From: JAGWRA01 sp963711505
Lineage (GTDB): Bacteria > Acidobacteriota > Vicinamibacteria > Vicinamibacterales > CAVVIG01
Assembly: GCA_963711505.1 (NCBI GenBank)
Contig: CAVQEJ010000005.1
Coordinates: 124,001-188,000 of the forward strand
Direction of reading: 5' to 3'
DNA length: 64,000 nt
Made by a program: the position numbers and the translations under genes
The notes under the pieces: model-generated
The model's database searches: none
Told to the model about the DNA's origin: nothing
The model's input: only the letters and a program-made list of their open reading frames with translations
Shown here: piece by piece, positions 7,915 through 20,014 of the stretch
Layout of the letters: the number at the start of each line of letters is the position of its first letter
How positions within the stretch are numbered: the first letter of the stretch is position 1

Positions 7915-8858
7915 CGGCGGCGGTGACCGGCCGCCGCCCGGGCGAGATGCCGGCGGTGCGGCCGCTGCTGAAGTGGGCGGGCGGCAAGCGGCAGCTGCTG
8001 CCGCACATCCGCCGGTTCGTCCCGGACGACTTCTCCCGCTACATCGAGCCGTTCTTCGGGAGCGGCGCCGTCTTCTTCGATCTGCACAGCCGCGGACGGC
8101 TGGCCGGCCGTTCCGCCATCCTGCTCGAGATCAACGCCGACCTGGTCGGCTGCTACACGGCCGTGCGCGACGAGCCCGACGCCGTCATTGCGGCGCTGCA
8201 GCAGCTGGCGGGCGAACACGGTCGCGATCCCGAACACCACTACTACGCCGTGCGCGACATGCGCTTCAATCCCGAGCGGCAGGCGCGGCGGCACAACGGC
8301 CGCATCGCCTACACCCCCGAGCTGGCGGCCATGCTGATCTACCTGAACCGCACCGGCTTCAACGGGCTGTTCCGGCTGAACCGGCAGGGGCGGTTCAACG
8401 TTCCCATCGGCCGGTACGAGCGACCGGCCATCTGCGACGCCGACCACGTCCATCGCGTGGCCGGCGCGCTCGCCGCCCGCGGCGTCCGACTCGGTCTGAA
8501 GTCGTTCGATGCGGTCGATGACCTCGCGCGGCCGGGTGACTTCATCTACCTGGACCCGCCGTACGTCCCACTGAGCCGGACGGCCCAGTTCACGTCGTAC
8601 ACACAGTTCCCGTTCGGTGCGGCCGAACAGGAGCACCTGCAGCGGATCGTGATCCGCCTGGCGCGCCGCGGCTGCGGCATCCTGCTCAGTAACTCCACGG
8701 CGCCTGACGTCGCGCGGCTGTACGACGGGCATCCGGAGGCGACCGCGGCCGGTCTGCGCGCGCACCGCGTGCCGGCACGCCGGGCGATCAACTCGCGCGC
8801 GAGCGCACGGGGGCCCATCCTCGAGTACCTGATCACCAACCTTCCCGAGCACGTGTGA
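7911..8858 (+). CDS. dam: DNA adenine (N6) methyltransferase, Dam family, solitary
   Basis: The 315-residue protein has the Dam (D12 class) landmarks in order: the SAM motif 'LLKWAGGKRQLLPHI' near residue 20, 'IEPFFGSGAVFF' near residue 45, and catalytic motif IV 'YLDPPYVP' near residue 215. The 'LNRTGFNGLFRLNRQGRFNVPIG' region matches the Dam/DpnM recognition segment over its length, so GATC or a related target is plausible, though specificity cannot be read off. No restriction endonuclease is seen nearby. The ATG overlaps the anti-sigma stop. Co-expression with an ECF sigma operon is unusual. Confidence 0.85.
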   Translation: MTAAVTGRRPGEMPAVRPLLKWAGGKRQLLPHIRRFVPDDFSRYIEPFFGSGAVFFDLHSRGRLAGRSAILLEINADLVGCYTAVRDEPDAVIAALQQLAGEHGRDPEHHYYAVRDMRFNPERQARRHNGRIAYTPELAAMLIYLNRTGFNGLFRLNRQGRFNVPIGRYERPAICDADHVHRVAGALAARGVRLGLKSFDAVDDLARPGDFIYLDPPYVPLSRTAQFTSYTQFPFGAAEQEHLQRIVIRLARRGCGILLSNSTAPDVARLYDGHPEATAAGLRAHRVPARRAINSRASARGPILEYLITNLPEHV

Positions 8859-9445
8859 GCGCCGCCGGATCGAGCCTCCCGATCCGGCATGCCGGTGCCT
8901 CCTGCAGTCCCTCACGAGTCGTCGCACCTCCTCGCTGAAATCGGCTGCGGGCTCTGATCCGTCTGGGTCTCTGCGCCACCACGTGATTTTCTCCAACGGA
9001 TGAAATGTTCCGCATGCATGCGTCGGACTGACGCGGATTCGGATGAACCAGCTCTCTGCTGCGCTTCAAATGAACGGATTCGGATGGGCGATCGGATTCA
9101 AGCTACCGGATCCATCCGTGCCGTCGCCTGACGTCACTGCCCCAATCTTCATCGAAATTATTCAGCAAATCCTTCGAATTACCCGCGCCCTGTGCGAAAG
9201 CTCCTCTTGGGCACAGCTCATGCTTTATCGATAGTTACCTCGAAGGTCTGAGGTAACGCGAGATTTTCGCAACGCCTGTCGCTCACTCGGTTTTCCACGA
9301 TTGGCGGCGAGCGCGGCACCCTGCATCCGGTCACCGGACCGGAGATCGAGGTGACGTGGCGATCGATATCGCCGCGTCGCGGGCAAGACTCGTGGTCGAG
9401 AAACGTTCATGATGTGCGGGCCCCAGGCCCGTCGGAGGGGATTTC
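8859..9445. other. 587-bp intergenic region upstream of the TonB receptor
   Basis: No convincing gene is present. From about 8940 to 9260 the composition is less GC-rich than elsewhere. A near-repeat of GGATTCGGATG occurs at about 9035 and 9075. Two inverted repeats are present: CTGTGC (9190-9195) with GCACAG (9211-9216), and the stronger one listed separately at 9234-9257. A 63-codon frame at 9043-9234 lacks a ribosome-binding site and was not accepted. Confidence 0.55.
9234..9257. promoter_or_regulatory. inverted repeat GTTACCTC-N8-GAGGTAAC
   Basis: A perfect 8-bp inverted repeat with an 8-bp spacer lies about 190 bp upstream of the TonB-dependent receptor. It could be an operator or a hairpin in the leader. 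No T-run follows, so it is not a typical terminator. Confidence 0.45.
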
Positions 9446-12310
9446 TTGAAGATGGTACGCAGTCGTATTGCCCTACTGCTGATGTGCGCGGCGTTGGCCG
9501 TCACGTCACCGGCGTGGGCGCAGAACGTGAACAGCCGGTTGACCGGCACCGTGAAGGACGCGCAGGGGGCCGTGATGCCGGGCGTCACGGTGACGGCGAC
9601 CTCGCCGGCCCTGATCGGCACGCAGGTCGCCGTGTCGGAAGCCAACGGGAGCTATCTCTTCCCGTCGCTCCCGTCGGGCACCTACACCCTGACGTTCGAA
9701 CTGTCGGGCTTCCAGACCTTCAAGCGGACAGGGATCACCCTGTCCCTCGGCCAGACGCTGACCGTCGACGGGACGCTGCAGCTGGCGTCGCTGAAGGAGA
9801 ACGTGACGGTCACGGCGCAGTCGCCGATCGTCGACACGCAGTCGACGGCGGTCGGCAGCACGATGGATACGGCGAAGCTCATCGGCGTGCCGAGCTCGTC
9901 GGACCTGTGGGGCGCACTCGCCCAGGCACCGGGCATCCGGATGCAGGGGTTCGACGTCGGCGGCAGCCACAAGAGCCAGCAGTCGGGTTTTGACGCGTTC
10001 GGCATCACGAACCAGACCCGCGTCATCACCGAAGGCGTGGACACGACGGAAGGGACCGGCGGCGCCGGCTTCTACCAGGACTACTTCTCGCAGAATGAGA
10101 TCGCGGTGAGCGGCGCGGGCCAGGACGTGTCGATGAACACGCCGGGCGCGGCCGTCATCTCGACGATCAAGAGCGGCGGCAACACGTTCAAGTCGCTGAT
10201 CAACCAGACCTACGAGGGCAAGAGCTTCGTGGGCAACAACGTGAACTCGAGCATCACGGCCCGCGGCGGCTCGGCGCAGCCGAACCTGCTGTTCTGGGAG
10301 AACCACGACGACCTGGGCGGCCCGATCGTCAAGGACAAGCTCTGGTTCTTCGTCGCGTTCAATCACTTCAAGATCAACAAGCAGATCTCGGGTGTCGATC
10401 CGAACCTTGCGACCGACCTGGGGATCTTCAACAACTTCACCACGAAGGAAACCTACAAGATGTCCTCGCGGGACACCTTGATCGGCTACTACCAGTGGGG
10501 GAAGAAGCAGAAGCCGCTGCGCGGCCTGTCGGCGACCACCGGTCCCCAGTCGACCCTGGCGCAGACGAGCCCGAGCTGGATGTACAACGGCAAGTGGGAG
10601 CGCGTCTGGTCGAACCGGTTGTTCACCGAGTTCAACGCCGGCACCTTCGGCTACGACTTCCCGGAGCGGCCGTCGGTCGACTACACGACGCTGCCCCCGC
10701 GCACCGACCTGGTGACGGGCGTCAACACGGGCGCCGGCTTCACGCAGGGCGGCACCACCGGTCCCTTCGACCTGGCGCGCGAGAAGCCGCAGGTGTACGG
10801 CAACGCGACCTACTACCTCCCGACGAAGAACGCCGGCAGCCACGATCTGAAGATCGGCTTCGAGTGGCTCGATGACCGGTCGAACTTCGGCAGCATCGGC
10901 ACCTCCGGCCCGCTGCTCTACCTGGACAGCAATGGCGCGACCGACCAGATCCGCCTGACCGACCTCGGCACGCCGGCCACGCTGGGCTCGACCTGGCTCA
11001 CGCCGAGCGATCGCAACCGGCGCGTGGCGCTCTACCTCCAGGACCGCTGGACGGCGAGCAACAAGGTGACGGTGACCGCCGGCGTCCGGTACGACCGGCA
11101 GCGGCCGTACTACACGGCGTCCAAGCGGGCGCCGATCTTCACGGACTTCTTCCCGACGATTTCCACCCCGGCGATGACGCTGTTCGTCCGCAACAACGTG
11201 GCGCCGCGCGTCGGCGTCAGCTACGATCCGGCCGGCGACGGCAAGACGGCGATCAAGGCGTTCTACGGCCGCTTCTACTACAACTTCGCCGACAGCTTCA
11301 CCGGAGTCGATCCGGGCGGCGCGAGTTCGAAGACGTTCGTGTTCAACGACCTGAACGGCAACCGTCTGTATGACGGCCCGCAGGAACTGGGCGCCCTGCT
11401 CAGCTCGACGGGCGGCGTCGACACGACGCTCGGGAGCATCAAGACGCCGTACACCGACGAGTTCGACCTCTCCTACCAGCGCCAGTTCTGGGGCGAGTCG
11501 TCGTTCCGCGTGGCGTACGTCCGCAAGATGAGCCGTCAGACGCTGGTCGGCGTGAACAACAGCTACAACGCGCTCCGTGAGGGGCAGTTCACGGTGCCGG
11601 TGACGGTTCCGGTGACGCTGCAGAGCTTCGACGGCGGCGTGGCCGGCGTGCAGAACTTCACGGTCTACGACATCCCGGCCTCGCTCAAGGGCCAGGTGGC
11701 GAACATCATCACCAACGCGCCGGGCAACAACGGCGCCTACAACTACGACACGATCGAGTTCGCGTTCAACAAGCGGTTCTCGAAGGGGCTGTTCCTCGAC
11801 AGCAGCTTCGACTGGACGCGTAACGACGACCTGCGGCGGAACAGCGCCAGCAACAGTCCGCTGACCCAGTCCGACCCGATCAGCACGGACTACTTCCAGA
11901 ACGTCTATCCGACGACGTCGAACCGTCAGACGACGACGCAGTGGGTGTTCCACCTGTCGAGCCGGTACGAACTCCCGTACCAGATCGGCGTGGGCGCCAA
12001 CTTCGCCATTCAGAGTGGCTGGGAATACGCCCGGCTGATCACGGTGAAGCTGCCCAACGCCGGCACGCAGTCGTTCTGGATGCAGGACTTCAGCAACAAC
12101 CGGTCGGACACGGTTCCCTTGCTGAACCTCCGGGTCGACAAAGCGATCACCTTCGCCGGCCACCGCCTGACCGGCATGCTGGACCTGTTCAACGTGCTGA
12201 ACGCGGCTCCGGTGGTGAACTTCAACCTCTCGAACGGGTCGCGTTTCAACCAGGTCAACGGCGTGCTCGATCCGCGCACGCTGCAGCTTGGCATCCGCTT
12301 CGAGTTCTAG
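9446..12310 (+). CDS. TonB-dependent receptor, Oar-like, with N-terminal carboxypeptidase-regulatory domain
   Basis: The 954-residue outer-membrane protein has a signal peptide (about residues 1-26, ending 'SPAWAQ') and a carboxypeptidase-regulatory beta-sandwich ('RLTGTVKDAQGAVMPGVTVT' to about residue 115). A plug segment follows ('TVTAQSPIVDTQST'), then a long beta-barrel ending in the aromatic residues 'LGIRFEF'. This is the architecture of the abundant Oar-like transporters of Acidobacteriota; substrates are unknown and may be large glycans or peptides. TTG at 9446 lies 5 nt after a strong GGAGGGG site (9434-9440), while ATG 9452 lies 11 nt after it. TTG is slightly better placed, and both give the same signal peptide. 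A strong terminator follows. Confidence 0.9.
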   Translation: MKMVRSRIALLLMCAALAVTSPAWAQNVNSRLTGTVKDAQGAVMPGVTVTATSPALIGTQVAVSEANGSYLFPSLPSGTYTLTFELSGFQTFKRTGITLSLGQTLTVDGTLQLASLKENVTVTAQSPIVDTQSTAVGSTMDTAKLIGVPSSSDLWGALAQAPGIRMQGFDVGGSHKSQQSGFDAFGITNQTRVITEGVDTTEGTGGAGFYQDYFSQNEIAVSGAGQDVSMNTPGAAVISTIKSGGNTFKSLINQTYEGKSFVGNNVNSSITARGGSAQPNLLFWENHDDLGGPIVKDKLWFFVAFNHFKINKQISGVDPNLATDLGIFNNFTTKETYKMSSRDTLIGYYQWGKKQKPLRGLSATTGPQSTLAQTSPSWMYNGKWERVWSNRLFTEFNAGTFGYDFPERPSVDYTTLPPRTDLVTGVNTGAGFTQGGTTGPFDLAREKPQVYGNATYYLPTKNAGSHDLKIGFEWLDDRSNFGSIGTSGPLLYLDSNGATDQIRLTDLGTPATLGSTWLTPSDRNRRVALYLQDRWTASNKVTVTAGVRYDRQRPYYTASKRAPIFTDFFPTISTPAMTLFVRNNVAPRVGVSYDPAGDGKTAIKAFYGRFYYNFADSFTGVDPGGASSKTFVFNDLNGNRLYDGPQELGALLSSTGGVDTTLGSIKTPYTDEFDLSYQRQFWGESSFRVAYVRKMSRQTLVGVNNSYNALREGQFTVPVTVPVTLQSFDGGVAGVQNFTVYDIPASLKGQVANIITNAPGNNGAYNYDTIEFAFNKRFSKGLFLDSSFDWTRNDDLRRNSASNSPLTQSDPISTDYFQNVYPTTSNRQTTTQWVFHLSSRYELPYQIGVGANFAIQSGWEYARLITVKLPNAGTQSFWMQDFSNNRSDTVPLLNLRVDKAITFAGHRLTGMLDLFNVLNAAPVVNFNLSNGSRFNQVNGVLDPRTLQLGIRFEF

Positions 12311-12317
12311 CACTCAC

Positions 12318-12349
12318 CCGCCGGCGCAGCCTCAGGGCTGCGCCGGCGG
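12318..12349. terminator. 14-bp GC-rich hairpin after the TonB receptor
   Basis: The arms 12318-12331 and 12336-12349 are perfectly complementary around the tetraloop TCAG, starting 8 bp after the stop codon. There is no clear U-tract (GGTCTTCG follows). Confidence 0.75.
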
Positions 12350-12630
12350 TCTTCGCCCTCGGCCCCCCCAGCTTCACCGTTCTTCACACATTTCCCGACG
12401 CGCCTCTTCCGCCATCGGTCCACCTGGCGTCGTGCTGCCCGGGCCTGAACGGCAACAGCGGCCACGGCAGACCAGATTCGGAGACGGCCCCGATGACGCG
12501 GACCGGGGCCGATGCACGGCGCGGGAAGCTCGCGCTCCGGGCGCCAGCCTCACACGGGAGCACCGAACCGGGAGCATAATCCTGGAACAAATGAAGGGGC
12601 GAGGGGCCCCAGGCCCCACTCAAACGCCGA
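12350..12630. other. intergenic stretch without a recognised gene
   Basis: Between the receptor terminator and the convergent zinc-ribbon gene I see no coding region. An 8-bp inverted repeat CGGCCCCG/CGGGGCCG occurs at 12485-12511. A CATAAT at 12575-12580 has no gene downstream on its strand. Confidence 0.5.
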
Positions 12631-12918
12631 TCAGGCGCCGGCGAGCCAGACGAACTGGCGGCACTGCGGGCAGGCGTAGGCCAGGCGCAGGTCGGCCTCG
12701 AACGAGACGAACCCGCCGAAGCCCGTCGTCGCGCAGGACGGGCAGATGGCCGGGCCACCGGCGTCGACGGTCGCCACCCGGAGCTGATGGCCGGTTTCGG
12801 GATGGGGGATGCTGTCCGGCGCCGCCTCGTGGCGGATCACCGCCGGGTGGCCGTCGTCGCGGACGAGCCAGCGGAACAGACCGTGGTAGAGCTCGGCAGA
12901 GACCGGCAGTTGTGGCAT
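12631..12918 (-). CDS. small zinc-ribbon protein, hypothetical
   Basis: This 95-residue protein has two CxxC knuckles near its C-terminus ('ICPSCATTG' and 'YACPQCRQF'), spaced as in a zinc ribbon. The first half ('LPVSAELYHGLFRWLVRDDGHPAVIRH') matches no family I recognise. ATG 12918 was chosen because the promoter below predicts a transcript start near 12962; the frame is open further upstream but would cross the promoter. Its function is unknown; zinc ribbons of this size act in nucleic-acid or protein contacts. Confidence 0.6.
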   Translation of the reverse strand: MPQLPVSAELYHGLFRWLVRDDGHPAVIRHEAAPDSIPHPETGHQLRVATVDAGGPAICPSCATTGFGGFVSFEADLRLAYACPQCRQFVWLAGA

Positions 12919-12968
12919 GGAATCGGTTACCTGAAGGTCCTTCGCCCCGGCGACTGCAGGGGCGGCGC

Positions 12969-12997
12969 ATGCTAGCACACGCACCAAGGGACCGCAA
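12969..12997 (-). promoter_or_regulatory. sigma-70-type promoter of the zinc-ribbon gene
   Basis: Minus strand: TTGCGG (12997-12992), 17 bp, extended -10 TGC-TAGCAT (hexamer 12974-12969). The leader to ATG 12918 is about 44 nt. Confidence 0.45.
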
Positions 12998-13027
12998 TAT
13001 CTTGGGGTTTGTCGACGTCCCATCACG

Positions 13028-13057
13028 TTGACCCACGGAAAAACCGCATGCTACTCT
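13028..13057 (+). promoter_or_regulatory. candidate tRNA promoter
   Basis: TTGACC (13028-13033), 18 bp, TACTCT (13052-13057). The -10 is weak, but the distance to the tRNA 5' end (about 36 bp) is suitable. Confidence 0.4.
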
Positions 13058-13092
13058 GGCATGGGTTCGGAGGCGGGCGGTTCATCTGCACT

Positions 13093-13179
13093 GCGAAAGT
13101 GGCGGAACTGGCAGACGCGCCGGACTTAGGATCCGGTAGCCGCAAGGCTATGGGGGTTCGACTCCCCCCTTTCGCACCA
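13093..13179 (+). tRNA. tRNA-Leu (anticodon UAG)
   Basis: The 87-nt class II tRNA has acceptor arms GCGAAAG (13093-13099) and CTTTCGC (13169-13175), discriminator A and an encoded CCA. The anticodon stem is CCGGA/TCCGG with loop CTTAGGA, giving anticodon TAG at 13127-13129. A long variable arm (GTAGCCGCAAGGCTAT) and a T-arm with GGTTCGACTCC are present. It decodes CUN leucine codons. Confidence 0.96.
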
Positions 13180-13367
13180 CTCTCCGCACGGCGCGATCGG
13201 GAGGGGACGGCCTGCCGACCGCCGGGCGGCCGCGCCCTTCACGCGGCCCGGCGGAATTCTTGACCTCAATCATCTGCCCTACGAGACGGAGCCGTCAGGA
13301 CTTCCCGCCTCACCGGGGGACAATCCCGTCCCGCGGCTGAACGGTTTCTCCAGACTGCCGATATCTA

Positions 13368-14648
13368 ATGAAGACTGAGTTCGTTGACGTCAGCGAGACA
13401 CGGAAGGATGTCCGCGTCGAGATTCCGCCCGACGTGGTCGACGCGGAAATCGATCGGATTGCGGTGCAGTACAGCCGCCGGGCCAAGCTGCCCGGGTTCC
13501 GGCCGGGCAAAGTGCCCGCCGGCATCATCAAGCAGCGGTTCCGCGACCAGATCCTGCACGACGTTGCACACGACCTGATTCCACGCGCCATCGAGGATGC
13601 GCTGCGCGAGCGGGGTGTGGAGCCGGTCGACACGCCCGACATCCGGGACGTCGAGCTCCGCGAGGGGCAGCCGCTGACGTTCACGGCCGGGTTCGACACC
13701 CTGCCGGCCCTCGATCCGGGCGACCTGGGGAGCCTGTCGCTGCGCCGGCCGTCGGCCACCGTGGAGGACGCGGCGGTCGACGAGGCGCTCGAGCAGCTCC
13801 GCCAGCGTGCGGCGCGGTACGAGCCGGTCGAGGGGCGCCCGGTGGCCGCTGGCGACACGGTCGTGCTGAACCTGGACCGCCGGGTGTCCGGCGATGCCCC
13901 GCGAACCGATCACCACGACAACGTGTCGGTGGAGCTCGGGGCGCAGGCGAACCCGCCGGGGCTCGACGAGGAGCTCCTGGGCCTGGAGACGGGGGCGACC
14001 AAGACGTTCACGCTCCGCTATCCGGACGACTACGGGGTGCAGGAGCTGGCCGGGCGCGAAGTCGGGTACACGGTCGAAGTCGTCGGCATCAAGCAGCGGA
14101 TCGTGCCGGCGCTCGACGACGAGCTGGCGAAGGACCTCGGGGAGTTCGACACGCTGGAAGCGCTGCGCACGCGGGTGCGCACCGACCTCGAGCGCGAGGC
14201 GACCACGCGGGCCGACCGCGAGCTGCGGGCCGACCTGCTGAAGCAGCTGGCCGGGCGCCTGGGCTTCGAGGTCCCGAAGGCGCTGGCCGACCGGGAGATC
14301 GAGCGGCGGGCCGAGGAGTTCGCGCGGCGGCTGTTCGAACAGGGGATCGACCCGCGCAAGGCGCAGATCGACTGGGAGGCGTTCCGCGAGGGCCAGCGGG
14401 ACGCGGCGCGCGAAACGGTGGCGGGGACGCTGCTGCTCGACGAGATCGCGCGGCGCGAGAGTCTGGCCGTCACCGAGACCGAGGTGGAGGCCGAGATCGA
14501 ACGCTACGCCGAAGCGGCGGGTCGGACGCCGGCCGCGATGCGCGCGGCGATCGAGAAGGAGGGCGGGATCTCCAGCTTGTACAAGGGGTTACAACGGGAG
14601 AAGGCGATTGACTTCGCGCTCGGGCGTGCTACAATCGTGCGGGAGTGA
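13368..14648 (+). CDS. tig: trigger factor (ribosome-bound chaperone)
   Basis: The 426-residue protein is full length for trigger factor. The N-terminal ribosome-binding domain carries the signature 'LPGFRPGKVP' (about residues 40-50). A central FKBP-like domain follows ('GDTVVLNLDRRVSG', 'TLRYPDDYGVQELAG') and then an alpha-helical C-terminal chaperone arm rich in charged residues. It binds at the ribosome tunnel exit and assists folding of new chains. It is first in the tig-clpP-clpX-lon group, and a promoter for clpP lies inside its 3' end. Confidence 0.95.
   Translation: MKTEFVDVSETRKDVRVEIPPDVVDAEIDRIAVQYSRRAKLPGFRPGKVPAGIIKQRFRDQILHDVAHDLIPRAIEDALRERGVEPVDTPDIRDVELREGQPLTFTAGFDTLPALDPGDLGSLSLRRPSATVEDAAVDEALEQLRQRAARYEPVEGRPVAAGDTVVLNLDRRVSGDAPRTDHHDNVSVELGAQANPPGLDEELLGLETGATKTFTLRYPDDYGVQELAGREVGYTVEVVGIKQRIVPALDDELAKDLGEFDTLEALRTRVRTDLEREATTRADRELRADLLKQLAGRLGFEVPKALADREIERRAEEFARRLFEQGIDPRKAQIDWEAFREGQRDAARETVAGTLLLDEIARRESLAVTETEVEAEIERYAEAAGRTPAAMRAAIEKEGGISSLYKGLQREKAIDFALGRATIVRE
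14608..14635 (+). promoter_or_regulatory. promoter for clpP-clpX inside the 3' end of tig
   Basis: TTGACT (14608-14613), 16 bp, TACAAT (14630-14635) preceded by TGC as an extended -10. Transcription would start near 14642, giving a leader of about 150 nt that contains the hairpin TCCGCTC/GAGCGGA (14752-14770). Confidence 0.6.
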
Positions 14649-14794
14649 GCGAGTCCAGTTCCTCCCATCTCCTCGATCCAATTTTGTGACGGCGCCTCGG
14701 TGGCGCGACCTGCGGGCCGCGCCGGGCAGCCGGTGAACCATTCATCTTCGGTCCGCTCCCGGAGAGCGGAGAACGAGCGAGCTGACGCGCCGAC

Positions 14795-15410
14795 ATGCGG
14801 TACCAGTCTTCCGAGCCACGCAATCAGCTGATCCCGATGGTGGTCGAGCAGACCAACCGGGGCGAGCGGGCGTACAGACATCTATTCGCGCCTGCTGAAG
14901 GACAACATCGTCTTCATCGGGACGCCGATCGACGACGCGGTGGCGAACCTGGCCATCGCGCAGATGCTGTTCCTCGAGGCGGAGGATCCGGACAAGGACA
15001 TCCAGCTGTACATCAACAGTCCGGGCGGATCCATCACGGCGGGCTTCGCGATCTACGACACGATGCAGTTCATCCGGCCGGACGTGCAGACGATCTGCAT
15101 CGGGCAGGCGGCGTCGATCGCGGCCGTGCTGCTGGTGGCGGGGACGAAGGGCAAGCGGTTCTCGCTGCCGAACTCGCGGATCCTGATTCACCAGCCGTGG
15201 ATGTCGGGGCTGGGCGGCCAGGCGACCGACATCGACATCGCGGCGCGGGAGATTCTGCGCATGCGCGAGCGGATCAACGAGATCCTGGTCCAGCACACCG
15301 GGCAGCCGGCGAAGCGGATCCAGGAGGACACCGAGCGGGATTACATCATGTCGGCGGAGCAGGGCAAGGAATACGGTATTATTGATGATGTCATCCGCAA
15401 ACGGGTCTAG
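14795..15410 (+). CDS. clpP: ATP-dependent Clp protease proteolytic subunit, frameshifted
   Basis: About 204 residues after repair. The first frame gives 'LIPMVVEQTNRGERAY' and is broken at about 14873, where TACAGACATC has an extra A. The other frame continues 'DIYSRLLKDNIVFIGTPIDD' and runs intact to the stop. The catalytic triad is visible: Ser in 'GQAASIAAVL', His in 'RILIHQPW', Asp in 'EDTERDY'. ClpP forms the double-heptamer protease chamber fed by ClpX. Two starts are possible, ATG 14795 (with a propeptide of about 14 residues) and ATG 14837; the longer fits families that process their N-terminus. A broken clpP between intact tig and lon is implausible, so I read the shift as a sequence error. 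Confidence 0.9.
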
Positions 15411-15478
15411 AATGGAATCGGGGCGGCGCGACGCCCGGCGAAGCTGCGGCGTCCGGGGCTGAGACAAGCGGGTTGTCC

Positions 15479-16724
<1,246 letters not shown>

Positions 16725-16837
16725 CCCGTCCGCGGCCGGCCGTCGGCGGCCATGGCCGGGCGCCCGTGTGCGCCCGCGCGACCGGCCACCGGATTCCCGT
16801 TCGGTTGTTCAGAACGTAACACGCGACAGGAGCCCCC

Positions 16838-19234
<2,397 letters not shown>

Positions 19235-19367
19235 CGCGCGAGGCGCACCGTCTGCAGGCGTCGGAGACGCGGCGGGCCCGGCCGGCCGGGCCCGCGCGGC
19301 GAACCGGACGAACGTCCGGCCGCCGGCGCCGCGCTCCGGCTGCCCTGCCGGTCCAACTGCACAGCAT

Positions 19368-19991
19368 TTGAGCATCGCGGCTGAATTCGTCACCAGTGCC
19401 GCCGGGGCTGCCGGACTTCCGCGCGATCGTACGCCGGAAGTCGCGATGGTCGGCCGGTCGAATGTCGGCAAGTCGAGCCTGATCAACGCGCTTGTACGGC
19501 AGCGGGTCGCCCGCACCAGCGCGGCACCGGGCAAGACCCGCCTCGCGAACATCTATCGGGTCCGGCGCGGTTCCGCGCCGGGGTTCTACCTCGTTGATCT
19601 GCCGGGCTACGGCTACGCACGCGGCGGGGCCGCGGCCGCCCAGGAGTTCGAAGCGCTGACCGCGGCGTACTTCACGCCCGGCAGCTCCGGCGAACTCCGC
19701 CCGGCGATTGCCGACATTCTGCTGCTGGTCGATGCGCGGCATCCCGGTCTTGCGACGGACGGCAAGGCCTGGCAGTGGCTCACCGGCCTCGGATACCCGG
19801 CCCAGGTCGTCGTCACGAAGATCGACAAGCTCACACGGGCGGAACGGGCGCGCGCGCTGCGCGCCTTCGAATCGGCGCTTCAGGCATCAGTGTGGCCGGT
19901 CTCATCGGTCACGGGCGAAGGATTGGACGAACTGTGGAAACTGATCACCAGACAAGTGAGCGCCAGCGGGCGCAGGACAACGGAACCCTGA
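19368..19991 (+). CDS. engB: ribosome-biogenesis GTPase EngB/YsxC
   Basis: The 207-residue GTPase carries G1 'GRSNVGKSS', the G2 threonine in 'APGKTR', G3 'DLPGYGYA' and G4 'TKIDK'. EngB acts in late assembly of the 50S subunit. The start appears to be TTG at 19368; no ATG or GTG lies in frame before the G1 motif and no strong ribosome-binding site is visible, so the start is uncertain. Its 3' end touches the rho gene region, and the pair is probably co-transcribed. Confidence 0.9.
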   Translation: MSIAAEFVTSAAGAAGLPRDRTPEVAMVGRSNVGKSSLINALVRQRVARTSAAPGKTRLANIYRVRRGSAPGFYLVDLPGYGYARGGAAAAQEFEALTAAYFTPGSSGELRPAIADILLLVDARHPGLATDGKAWQWLTGLGYPAQVVVTKIDKLTRAERARALRAFESALQASVWPVSSVTGEGLDELWKLITRQVSASGRRTTEP

Positions 19992-20014
19992 TCGAGCTGT
20001 CGACGCTCAAGGAC

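Noticed and set aside
9043..9234. 63-codon frame upstream of the TonB receptor
   Set aside because: No ribosome-binding site, no family and no conserved motif.
16725..16837. Heat-shock operator (CIRCE) before lon
   Set aside because: No TTAGCACTC-N9-GAGTGCTAA-like inverted repeat is present.
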